DNA of 64,000 nucleotides from Takifugu bimaculatus. Taxonomy: Eukaryota; Chordata; Actinopteri; Tetraodontiformes; Tetraodontidae. Positions 21,967 to 34,170 of this stretch are shown in pieces. Numbering within the stretch: position 1 is the first letter of the stretch; every line of letters begins with the position of its first letter. The notes beneath the pieces are model-generated. The model was not told where the DNA came from, made no database searches, and saw only the letters and a list, made by a program, of their open reading frames with translations. The stretch is from positions 14,738,400 to 14,802,399 of the forward strand of contig CP034994.1 in NCBI GenBank assembly GCA_004026145.2, in the 5' to 3' direction. The position numbers were made by a program, and so were the translations under genes.

Positions 21967-24900
21967 TTATAAATCACGTTTGATTCAATCTATAAATTCT
22001 AATTTTTTTAGGTTGTTACAAATATTTGAAAAATCCACTCAATATGGTAGTAGCGCTGTTTAAAATCCCAGTTATTAATAGTGTTCAAAGGACTCGTAAC
22101 TATGTTATCAAACACATTAAAAACAGGTTCTAAGTATGTACAATAGATAAACCACATATTTATGGTTCCATATTATGAGTAAATCATAAAAAAAAACTAA
22201 CATTTTGACAGTTTATAAATCACAGTTTTGCAAATTCTGGATAAGCATAAATCATTCACAAACTTCGATGTATACCACTTGAAAGTAAAGCTGGATCACG
22301 CCAAGGAAACACTAGCTGGAAGTTTATATAGCCACAGATAGGAAGGTCTTTACAATGGTTTATTGATAAGTTTATAGTGGTTATGTTGGCAGTGATGCAT
22401 GAGTGTAAACTGACTGATTTAGCAGGTCACAATTGTGATTTAAGCTGCGTCCTTCATATTCTGGTGTTGTTGACTTACCTTTTTTTAGAGTTCCGAATCC
22501 TAATTTCTGCTTGTTACAAGAGAGAGAAAGAGAGAAGAGGGGCCACTTACTTCATAATTCATAAAACAAAATATTATTTGTTGATATTGTTTTATTTCTA
22601 TGCTTGTTTTTTATCTCCACTTTGCAGAATACAAGGTACAGGTAGATATTGTCACAAGTGGATGGAGCGCTGAGGTTAGCCAGTTCAGTTAAAGGAAACA
22701 TCATACTAATGAAATGTTGTCTCAGCAGTTACTGTCTCTGTTGTTGTGTAATTAAAGTTCTAGTATGCTCCAAAACCAAAATGATCTGCATACGATCTTC
22801 CTCTAACAGACCTGGTGACAGATGCAACATCCACTGAATCCAAAGGAGCAGAAACCAAACATCAAAATGAGCAACTAAAAGATGGAAGATGCTGTGAATG
22901 ATCCGTGAAGCCATTTAGAAAACAAGCAAGAACCATAATTCCACCCTGTAGATGAATGTATGACCCACGGGGCTCAGAGGAGTATTTGTGTTGGTTCCTT
23001 CACCTGTTGCTGTCAACAACATAAGCCTCCAAATCCTGGCGTCACCGGGCCCCTGCAGAGTGGCTGAGCATGAAGATAACCTAACTCATGGTGTCTGATC
23101 TGATGGAAGCCAGCATTTCCTGCCCTGCAGGACTGGGACTGATTCCAATCATTTCAATCATCATCACGCAAGAGAAATAAAATGCCAGGGAAGAAAAATC
23201 AGTTTTCTCAACCAATGTTCTCTGTGTGATTCAATTTTTCATTCAGTTTACTATGTCCATATTTTGTGCATACTCCATACAGTCCTTTGAACATGTATAA
23301 TTGAATACAGTAAGCCTATTGAGGGTTGAATTACAATGTGACTGAAGGTAATCAAATGTCAGACCTAAAGTCACCAAACCAGAGACTGACCTCTCATTGA
23401 CCAGCTCAGAGTCTAGGCTTACTACAGCTCACAAGAACTCACTTTTCTGGTTGAACCCTCCATGGCAAGGTGGTGAAGCCCGTAGCAGTGCAGTCCAGTA
23501 ACAGAATTCTTATTTTACCACATGGTGGAAAAGTATCCCACCTCCTTATCATCATCTGTCTGATGTCTTTGCTACTTCAGGCACCATCATGTTGCTGTTG
23601 GTGAAGGATCCTCCAGCTCTAAGCCACTGAGCTGTAGTCAGTGTGGTAGTAGACGCTTAAATCTTATTACGTCATTCAAGATTACTTCATCATCCCCAGC
23701 AAGCAACAGAACACCAGATTACTTAATTACTGCCGACACGAATGCATTTTTAAACCAGCCATTACATGACACTTACTGGTACAAAAACCTGGCAGAAATG
23801 TCACAAGATTTCCCTTCAGAATTTTTAGGTTACTTGTATGCTGTGTGCTCATAGGATGTATGTAGAAAGAGCACAATAAACATTTTTAGACTGTGATATA
23901 AACAGATAAGATGCAACCTTTTCTTTAAAAAAAAAGTTTAATGGCTGTAGAAATGCCACAAATTCAGTACATGCTTATAATGATTAGAAAATACTTTTGC
24001 AATTGTATTTTGCTTTGATTCATAAAATATATATTTCTATATGTATCTAAATATTCAATTTACTCATTGCATTTTTACTTGGTACATGTTTGTTATACTA
24101 TTTAAAATCAATGTCTGTTAAATTACACCCATTTATTTACTGAACCTTTCGTATATTCAACACGTGACCACGTGGGGTCGCTGTGAGGAAAGTGCCCCCT
24201 TTTCACCTCCCATGATTCCCTGCGGCTCAGCACTTATACACCGGATGTGGGCTTTTCTTCACAGTTTGAATGGTTTCTCCGAGTGTGTGTCTGAGTGTCT
24301 GTCTGCCTGTATGTTGGAGTGAATGATTGTGTGAAAGTAGCGTGTGTGTGTGTGTGTGTGTCTACCTATATATAAAAACCTACACAGTGATCTTATTTGA
24401 TCTGATCGGATCTGGGCCCTACTCTGATCGGAAATGATAGGAAATTCGCTCGCGAGCCTCCAAGGCGTTGAGCAGCCGGCGAGTCAAAACTCCAGGGCCT
24501 CCACGCTTTAAGTTGTGGTCAGAGGTGATGAATGGATCAGATATACTAGTGTTCTGTGGGTTCGGGTCATCTCGAACGTTACGGAGGACAATGAGTATAG
24601 AGGCGATTCTGATCTAACCACAACAAAAAAATTACGTTCTTTAACATGACTTTGGGAGGCGTTGGAGAATCTTGGTTTCAGTGGTCCAAGGACTCGTTTT
24701 CTTTCGGTCCTGCGAATTATCATTTAAAGTAAAGTTTATGGGAAGAATTGAAGACTGAGAACAAATTTCGAGGGATTAGAGGGGACTTTACGAATTTGTT
24801 CCACTCACTGCTGTAAATCCAATCTCAAATGTTTTTTTTTATAACCCAAAATCTTTTAGGTACCTCGGAAATTTTAAGAAGGTTGTTCATATAAGAAAAT

Positions 24901-25112
24901 GCAGTCTATTAACCCTGCTATCAAAAAGTAGTAACTGGATATAAAGCACATATTTACGGTTATATTACTCCCCTTCATAGTAAATCTTAAAGGTCCCACT
25001 GGACTGCTGAAAGTTATGTTTTCTTAAAGCATAGCATAAAACTTAACGCATGTAGCTATCTGATTTGTAGCTTCCGAAAACAAATATGAGCCAAAAATCA
25101 ACAAAGCCCGTT
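21967..25112. other. Intergenic region between the FAM107-like gene and smc5
   Basis: No coding exon was recognised on either strand. The left 2 kb is AT-rich. From about 24160 the base composition changes: two CACGTG E-boxes (24161-24166 and 24169-24174), a GT repeat (24341-24361), and TATATAAAA at 24368-24376. A GC-richer patch with ATCGGA repeats follows near 24400-24480. This looks like a promoter without an obvious gene and may serve a noncoding transcript or the minus-strand FAM107-like gene. Confidence 0.4.
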
Positions 25113-25166
25113 CTCGCTATCGCGATAGTACACGTTCGGCAGCGATGACGCAACGGTTTGTATCAC

Positions 25167-25200
25167 CACGTGATTTCGCACGTGACGCCACTTGCCCAAT
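25167..25200 (+). promoter_or_regulatory. smc5 promoter elements: paired E-boxes and CCAAT box
   Basis: Two CACGTG sites (25167-25172 and 25179-25184) are spaced 12 bp apart. A CCAAT box at 25196-25200 follows. All lie 90-120 bp before the smc5 ATG in a CpG-rich patch. USF/MYC-type and NF-Y factors bind such sites. A perfect 12-bp palindrome CTATCGCGATAG lies at about 25117-25128. Confidence 0.5.
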
Positions 25201-25287
25201 GAGATGGCAGCACCGACGGGGTGAACCGCGCCAGAGGGAACGAATCCGCCGCATCATTTTGTGGCTGATCGTTTTCGTTTTCGCGCT

Positions 25288-28200
25288 ATGGCCGAGCCCG
25301 AAAAGAAGCGGCGAATCAGCCGTGTCAACAGCAGCCAAACTTCAAGCAACATAGGGAAAATACTGTCAGGTCACCGGCCATGTGGAGCTGAAGTGGAGGG
25401 GCGTATGGATGGCTCCATACTTCGTATCACAATGAGAAACTTCCTGTAAGTTTCAGATCCATGGACGACAGTGGACTGTTGTCATACTTAAGCTATGTCG
25501 ATTTAGCTTAATGGGCTGTTGGCAGATGCGTTTACATTAGAATTTCCTGGTGTTCTATTGGAACGGCTGCTTTTATTTGTCCCAGAATAAAGTTTTTCCC
25601 CTTTTAATCTGTCACACTTTTTGCATCTTTATGACGACGCAGTCATTCTGTATTAAGGGGACGTCGCAATTTATATTTATATAGACATCTAGGTGCACCT
25701 TTTCAATTTAATCTCATTTTACCCAAACTTGTTAAATAGTAGGAAGTGTATGCAAACAATTACTGTTTCAATAGGTTCCTATATTGTTTTTGAGTCATCT
25801 CATAACCGTGATACACAGCACATGGAAAGCTCATTTCAGTTCTATCAAAATAGTTTCTAGGTGATTTTACAGACCCCGGGCCTCGCCCCCAACATGCAAA
25901 ACATGGAAAGAAAGAAAGAAACCTTGAGCAGGATCGGGCTCATGTGAATTCAGCTGCAAAAGATTCCCTACCTCTTCTTTAAAACACACTGGAAATAATT
26001 ATGTGTTCGCATGTGTTCCTGTAACAGGACCTATGACTACACTGAGGTGTATCCTGGACCAAATCTAAACATGATTGTTGGAGCCAATGGAACTGGAAAA
26101 TCCAGCATTGTTTGTGCCATCTGCCTTGGTTTGGCTGGCAAAACTGCTGTCCTTGGACGAGGGGATAAGGTAGTGTTGAGTCTACGTCATTCATCATTGG
26201 TGTGACTGGAATTGATACATTTCAGTATGATCATTTTTCCTGTAGGTTGGACTCTATGTCAAACGGGGTTGTCAGAAAGGATCTATTGAGATTGAACTGT
26301 AAGTATCGTCACGTTGTTGAGACACTATTTGCCAGTAGCAAATATTATTACTGTATGTTAGTGCTGTGTCATTAAGAACTAATGGCCATTTATTGTTGGC
26401 ATGACTAAGCATTTAGAAATAATACAATGCTGAGTTCAAGTTTAATAGCACTTGGATGATCATCAGTCTTTTTAGACAAAATGTCAAATTGCCTTTGTTT
26501 ATGATCATACACTTAATCTCTGTCATTATTTCAGGTATAAGCATGGTGGTAATTTGGTGATTACGCGAGAGATTCACGTGGAGAACAATCAGTCGCACTG
26601 GATGATCAACGGGAAACAACGCAATCAAAAAGCAGTAGAAGAAGAGGTCAAGAATCTCTGTATACAAGTCAGCAATCTCTGCCAATTTCTTCCTCAGGTA
26701 TGATATTACATTATATACTATGGCTCATTTTAGAGAGATATTAGGTCACTTGATTATATTGTTACGTTTCTTCTGAATTTGGAGATAGAGCTTCAGATAG
26801 AAGATATCCAACACATCCAGTGTTGATGTGTTTGTCACTTCAGGAAAAAGTTGGGGAATTTGCCAAAATGTCAAAAACCGAGTTGCTGGAGGCAACTGAG
26901 AAGTCTGTGGGACCACCAGAGATGTTCGAATTCCACTGTGAGCTGAAGAACTTCCGCAGCAAAGAGCGGGAGTTGGAGGTAAACATGAACCAAATTGGGC
27001 AATGTGCAGGCTCTGCATCTGGAAAGTTGAGCCCATTTACCGTCGCTATTGGTGCATTTCTCTTCAGAACACGGTGACGGAGAAGACTAAATACATTGAG
27101 AAAGCCAAGCAGAGGAACGAGAGGAACAAGCATGATGTGAACCGTTACTATGAAAAGAAGAGACATCTAGACATGATCGAACTCCTGGAGAAGAAGAAAC
27201 CATGGGTGGTGAGTGGGACAGATAAAACACTGTGGATTCGTAACATTTGCAGCCAAAGTGTAGCAGAATTCTTCCATTCTCCCTTCACCAGGAGTATGAG
27301 AGCACCCGCAAGGAGCTTGAGAGTGTGAAAAGGGAGCGAGAAGAGGCCAAAAGGAATCTTTCTGCCCTCAGACATTCCCAGGCACCCATGATAAGGAAGA
27401 TCAAAGAAATAGAAGACAGACTACAGCCTTTTGATGATCAAATAAAGTCTAAGGTAGAAAAAATACTCTGAGGTGTTTGCATTGTAATGGGCAGCTAACT
27501 GCTCCTAGATTCCATTTTTTAACAGTTTGTGGTCATTGTACTTGACTCTATAGTACTATTTACTGTTGGTAAACAAAGATGGCTGTGCACATATTGTGGC
27601 AGCGGAATGGCAGCGAGCGGAGACACATCACACTATGGCAGTGCATTTTATCAGTGGTCTCTGGCTTTGTTTAGCGTTCACAAACACAGAAGGCACAAAT
27701 CAGGACTATGCCAGTTGAGTGACGCACACACAGACACCCAGGAGCAGTTGTTTATTAGCCACTATATATATATATATATATATATATCCTATATATCCAA
27801 TTTTAACACTTGTTTCTGAAAATCATGCTCGTGATTTTGGTCCTACATTCACGTCTGTTTAAGCAATGGCTGATACGCCATCCAAGGCAGTGCTTCTATA
27901 GGCACAATGGGCTCACGGCTTGTTGAGGACATAGGCTATAAATGGGTCTATAATATCAGTCAATACTGATAAAACCAATGTTTGAATGTCAGCAGAATAA
28001 ACATTTGAAATAGCTCACTTTGAACTTGTTCTCAGACGGCTGCCATCAAGGATGCTGCGCTGAAGTGCAAACAGAAGCAGGATCAGCTGGACCGAAAACA
28101 AAAAGAGGTAAGTCCACTTTTCAGATTAAATTATGAAAATGTTCAAATGTTCAGTCAAGTCTTATTTAATTTCTGACATCACCGGCTTGTCTTACTCAGT

Positions 28201-31200
28201 CATAACTGATCAAGCTGTGATGCTTTGCAGATTGAAGATATTAACCAAGCCTTTAAGCTGAAACAAATGGAAGAGGATGACCATCAGAAACGGATCAGCA
28301 ACACCAGACGGATCATTGAGGATCTGAGGACAGAACTGGCCAAAGTTGAGGATCAGCCCGATGTCACTCCGAGGATCACTGATGTTAATTTGGAGCTGAG
28401 GCGCAACCAGATAGAGCGAGCCAAAATCGATGGAGAGAAGGGTGAACTGTGCAGAGAGAAGGACAACGCCTTCGCTCAGTGCAGAAGTGAGGCCTGCATA
28501 CAAACACTGTCCTGAATGAGTTAATAAACAGCTCACTGTAGCCATCACACAATCATATGTGCTGCCTAAAGTCAAAGAAATATCTCCACCTGGTTGTTAG
28601 GTTTGCAGAAAAAGCTCAACGACATGAACAACCTGATGAAAGTCAAAGAGGAGAAGCTGCGAGGACGCCACAGGGACACACACGCCGCCCTCCAGTGGCT
28701 CAGACAGAACAGAAACCGTTTTAGAGGAAATGTCTACGAGCCCATGTTGCTTGAAGTGAGTCGTAGTCATTTATAGACCCCAGTTTTGGTTAAAATTCGA
28801 GGTTCATTATAGTACTGAAGCTTTGTTGATGCGACAGTTGGCAGTAGCGCACTTTAATTCTTTAATCTTTGTGTCTTAGATCAACGTGAAAGAGCACCGC
28901 TTTGCCAAATATGTGGAGAACCACATCTCATTCCAGGACCTGCGAGCCTTTGTTTTCCAGAGGAAAGAGGACATGGAGATTTTCATGTCTGAGGTCAGTG
29001 AGTAGCAGCTGATGGTTGCCGGTTCAGATCGATCCTTCGGGCCCAATATCGGCAAAACTCAGAAATCCCAGAGCATTTCACTCAAAGTTTATCTCTGTTC
29101 TGTCTCACCCCCCCCCGCCCCACTTTTACCATTTGTCCTCAGGTTCGTGACAAGATGAACTTAAAAGTGAACTCTATTTCTGCCCCAGAACAGTCGCGTT
29201 CTAAAGCGCAACCTTCTCAAAATATTGAGGACCTGAGGTGAGAGGAAGAAATCCATAAAAACGAGCATCAATCATTTTGTACATCTGCTTAGTCATTTAT
29301 TGGGTGTGTGATGCTCCATAGGACAGATCTTTATCATTCTCTGTTTACCTTGTTATCTCTGTAGACGCTTTGGCTTCTTCACATACCTGCGTGAGATGTT
29401 TGATGCCCCAGATGAGGTGATGAGTTACCTCTGTCAGCAGTACAATGTTCACAATGTCCCTGTGGGCACCGAGCAGACTAAAACCATGATCAGACAGGTG
29501 TGTTTATTTTTGTTTTCTATTTGTTAGTTCTTCAAATTTATTTATTGCATTTTTAATTTTCACAGTTGGATCACTAAACTTGGAGCTAGTTAAATGGAAA
29601 AAAAATCATCTTATCACTTGATATTGCTTTTGTTATCTTTGCTGATCTCTGTGTCTCTGCCCATTTTCTCTTTGTCTCAGGTGATCGAGGAGCTCAACCT
29701 CAGGGTGTTATTCACCTTGGATGAAAGGTACATGCTGAAAAGGTCAGTTTACTCTAAAATGATGAGCACCATAAACTCTCCAGTGAACCCCTCCCAGTAC
29801 CTGAGCATTGCAGTAGATGCTGAGGAGAAACGGCAGCTGGAGCAGGAGCTGAATGTAAGGAAGTCATATTTTGTGACGCAAACGTTTAAATGATCCAATT
29901 TGATGTCTGAGGCGAGATCTCGGTGTTGACCTTCATTGCGACCAGGCTTGTGAGTTGAGGTTTCGAGAGATTGACGAGCGCCTAAAGGCTCTGCAGAGGG
30001 AAGCGGCCGTGCTGGATCGCCGCGACAACGAGCTGTTGGCAGAGAAGAAAAAGCTGTCTGAACTCAAGGGCAAAAAGAGACAGCTGGAGCAGAAGATTAG
30101 CACCAAACAGGACAGGTCAGCCTCTCCCAACAGCCTGAAGAATCGAGATTTTTGCGTAGGTAATTCAAAAACACACAAATTGCTCTGTGTGTTTGTATAT
30201 TTCCACTTCATTTAGTTTGAGGCAGATGGAGCAGAACGTCACTGACCTGAAAAAGATTGAAGAGGAGACTAAAGAGAAAGTTTCAGCAGTCAATTCTCAG
30301 AAGGTCACCATCGTCAAGGCCTTCATAGCCTCAATAAAGGTGAATGAACTGTGGTCTATTAGGTTCTTTACCTTAGCGCGGTCTGTCCCTCTTCCTTTTC
30401 ACATTTCATTTGTGAAACTCCATCTCTCGTTTGTCTGCAGCTGAAAGCCACGCTGACTATGGAGAAGGTGTACCTGTCTCTGGAGATGGTGGGGCTGTCG
30501 GCCGAGAAGACAAAGCTGGAGCACGATTTCAGAGAAGGCGCCTCTCTGCTCAGAAGCATGGATGTAAGGGCGGCAAAGGCGGAGCACCATGCCTGCATTG
30601 TGTGACGGCGCGACTCTAACGTCCGCGTGTTCCCGCAGCAAAAGTGCAGCCAACTGGAGCAGAGGAAGGCCCAGCTGACGGAACAAGGCAAAGGCCAGAT
30701 GAAGAGAGCGAAGTCCATCTGCAACATGCAACCCAACGATTCTTTATCTGAAGAACTCCGTAATGTTCGTGTTTATGTTATTCCGCCTTATCTGTGTGTC
30801 CCGTCGCCACTTATGCAGATAGTTGTTTTCTTGGTGAACGCAGGCGTTTGCAAAGTTGCCAGACACTCCTGATGACATCGATTCCATGCTGAATGAGGAG
30901 CGCTCCAGATCCGAGTGCTTCACAGGCCTCAGTGAAAATGTAAGGAGGCGTTGAGGGTCTCTCCTGATTCTGCTTCATTGTTGTTGATCAGTTTCTTTAT
31001 CCCAGCAGTCCAGGTGATGCACACCGGCCTGCGCTGGGATTGACTGTGAAACGTCTCTGCACTTTTCAGGTGGTGGATGAATACAACAGGAGTGATCAGG
31101 AGATCAAAGAGTTGGAGAATGAACTGGAAGAAAAGAAAAACGCTCTAGAATCGTACCGACAGAACATATCAGAGGTACTAATTTCTAATAAAGAAATGTA

Positions 31201-32243
31201 GTTCCATATTTTCCTTTATGATACAGGAGTGTGGGGGCTGTGTGTGTGTGTGTGTGTGTGTGTGCGCGTGCCTGGCAGGCTAAAGAACGTTGGCTGAACC
31301 CTCTGAAGCAGCTGGTGGAACAGATTAACGAAAAGTTCACCGCGTTTTTCCGCTCTATGAATTGCGCAGGTGAAGTTGATCTGCACTCAGAGAAAGAGGT
31401 AAATGCTGTTCTGCAACTCGTGTCAAAGGGCACCAAAGGTTCATCAGGCCCAAACTGATTAACCAGCTTTGCCTGAGCAGGTGGCTGCATCATTCAGCTC
31501 CTGCCAATCTTAATGTGGCCTGACTGAAACGAGTGTGCGTCCCTTACAGGAGGATTACGACAAGTACGGAATCCGAATCCGGGTGAAGTTTCACAGCAAC
31601 ACTCAGCTGCACGAGCTGACGCCGTTCCATCAGAGCGGAGGAGAGCGCAGCGTCTCCACCATGCTCTACCTCATGTCGCTGCAGGAGCTCAACCGCTGTC
31701 CCTTCAGGGTGGTGGACGAGATCAACCAGGTAAACACATCACACCCAGAAGGCTCCACGGATGCAGGCCATGCTGTGTGAGGGTTCTGACCCCACCAAGA
31801 GTGGAATCTAGTGCCCATCTCTGGTCCCTTAGCTGTCTCCTGAATGTTTTTTGTAGGGAATGGATCCTATTAATGAGAGACGAGTCTTTGACATCGTGGT
31901 CGGCACAGCTTGTAAAGAGAGAACATCCCAGTACTTCTTTATAACACCCAAGGTAAGTACCTGTGTGCTCTGCTCACCCAGGCTTTTTGGGGCCTATACC
32001 ATTTAAATTTGCAAAAAAATCGCTAATAAACGAGGCTATTGTGGGAGCCCCGAGGGTTGGCGCTCTTTTTTTCTCCTGAACATTTGCCCCTGATGTTTCT
32101 GCCACCAGCTGCTGCAGAACCTGAAGTACGCCGAGGAGATGACGGTTCTGTGTGTCCACAACGGCGCCTACATGCTTCCCCCCAACCAGTGGGACGACAA
32201 AGCCTTCCTCAGACGGTGTCTACAGAGAAAGGCCAAGGCCTGA
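25288..32243 (+). CDS. smc5: Structural maintenance of chromosomes protein 5
   Basis: Twenty-four exons run from 25288-25445 and 26028-26169 to 31550-31729, 31857-31952 and 32109-32243. They total 3228 nt, or 1075 aa (human 1101). The N-terminal ATPase half has Walker A GANGTGKSS in exon 2. Long coiled-coil arms flank a hinge (exons 10-13: FVFQRKEDMEIF, RRFGFFTYLREMFDAP). The C-terminal half has the signature SGGERS and Walker B FRVVDEINQGMD in exons 22-23. SMC5 pairs with SMC6 in a nuclear complex with the NSE2 SUMO ligase. It acts in homologous recombination, replication-fork restart and restriction of extrachromosomal DNA. Exon 18 ends AAT|GTTCGT at about 30764 by phase, a weak donor. Exon 21 (31279-31398) follows a TG repeat. 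The frame is fully open, and the identification is secure. Confidence 0.97.
27763..27787. repeat. (AT)n microsatellite in smc5 intron 7
   Basis: About 12 TA/AT units within the 582-bp intron between exons 7 and 8. Confidence 0.9.
31239..31262 (+). repeat. (TG)n repeat upstream of smc5 exon 21
   Basis: About 12 TG units end 16 bp before the exon 21 acceptor CCTGGCAG. The pyrimidine tract there is almost absent. Confidence 0.9.
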
Positions 32244-34170
32244 ATCCACCAACCGATTCATGTTATCACAGCATGAGGAAAACTGAGGAAGTCATTTCTG
32301 TTTTGCAGACGTTCAGTGACGTTCTCCACTTTCCCTGGAGACAAACATGCTGTAGTTTGTTGACGTTCTTTAGTGTTTATAAGAGGTTTAAGATATAATG
32401 TTAAGGGTTTATTTCCATTGATGCTGTAACACGTTTATACATTTTTTAAAACACAAAATGCTATTTCCCACGTGTGCATACCGACTAAATGTTCCTTTTC
32501 TATTGTACACTGACATAATTAAGCAGACTTGAGAATAAATATTGATATTTGCTGCTTGAAGAGTAGATGCTTGACTCTACTTGACATAAAAACGTTGGGA
32601 GGAGAAAACAAATGCCTGTTTATTAGATATGAGCTTTATTAAGCACATCGCCACTAATTTAATTACTATATGTCAACATCTGCTTCTGCTGTTTACTTGA
32701 ATATTTATTGCAGCACGAAGTTCTGTTCTTGTTTTCAATTGGATGATCTTGAGTGAAGTTTCTTCATTTAATGCTATAAACTGAACCCCTTTGAGGATCA
32801 ACCCACATTCTGATGTCTTTCTCCTCCTCTTTCTCCTGTTTCCTGTAAAACATTGTAAACATAGTGACTCAGCACTGTTGGATCAAATAGTGATCAGATT
32901 TCAATGCTAAAATAGCTGATGCACTGTCATGTGTCACACATGCACCCGGGGAGCTCGGAGACGGTCTCTTTCTGGTACAACATCTGGTTCTTCGTCCAGA
33001 AGAAGTCCTTGCTGTGATCGTAGACGGACTGGAGTTGGAAATCGAGGCTGTCTCCTGAGTTCTACAGTAGAGATCCGAAACATCGCTGGGGTTGGCTATG
33101 AAATGCTTTTGCAGAATGATTGTCAGAGCCCTGCTCATGGAGTTTACCCTGTGTTTGTGCCCCGCACTTCGCCGAGTGCTGGCCAGGGTGGAAGAGCTGT
33201 GGAGGTGGCTCCAGGGTTCCTCCATTTGGGCGATATGTGTTGGTTTATCATATGACTTCCTCTGCACAAATCCAGGAATGTCAGTTCAAAATAAATGTTT
33301 TAGCTGCATTATTCATAGAGGTTTCATAAAGGTGTCATAAGCATCAGAACATTTGGTCTTTCTGAAATTTATAATGATAGAAGTTGCTGAATAAAAGGCC
33401 AGTTAATCGAATGTGACCAGCGAACAACACAAAGAATTTACAATCGGTAAGTTAACATTCATTATTTGTAGGTTTTCTGTTAAACTCCTGACATCCTTGC
33501 ATCAAGAGTACGCTTACCCGACAATTAATTAAAGTAAAAATAATGTCATGTAAAGGCGATTGAATAAACAGTACAAGTGAAATTACGCCATGAATAAGAT
33601 ACATTTAAAAACCTCCACGAAACTCACCTGAGGCGGCCGGAAGCCACTAAAATGGGCGTCATTTTCGGGCTTTGGTGAGGGAAAAGGATCGCGTTTAGAC
33701 ATATTTAACTTAGAAAACTGAAAACAAGCGAGGGTTTTTCTGCTTGTGCGAAGTTAGCAAAGTTTTGTGTGGAGTAATGCAAAACCTGGTTTCTAGGTAA
33801 CCACAAACTTCCGGTGCTGTCCTCATTAACCCCACCGTTTCTGCCAAGCTGAGGCTGAACAACACTTCATTAACAGTCTCTATGCACTATATTTTCTTAT
33901 ATGTGTTTATAATCCCAATCTAGGCCCAGCTCCTTCAATTTTTGCATCTTAAAATAGTCAACTGAACCATTTTTTTAGGGAAATAATGTAATAATAACGA
34001 TGCCACAGCAGATAAGAAGGCCTGCGCATTCATGCCTTCATCAATGACATCATCGTCTCCCAGCGTGGGTTTGGCCGCTTTCGTCATGAGGCCCCGCCCC
34101 TTCACGGTGCACCTGACGGCGCAGGTTAAGCGTGCGATCTTCATCACTTCAGCACGGATCGGGGGAGACG
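32244..34170. other. smc5 3' UTR and elapor1-like upstream region
   Basis: An smc5 poly(A) signal AATAAA lies at 32534-32539. The rest shows no exon I can support. An open minus-strand frame at about 32869-33267 lacks conserved motifs. A CpG-richer patch near 33620-33820 could be the promoter of the next gene. Confidence 0.45.

Noticed and set aside
32869..33267. 132-codon minus-strand frame between smc5 and elapor1-like
   Set aside because: No recognisable protein family and no splice or promoter context; treated as chance.
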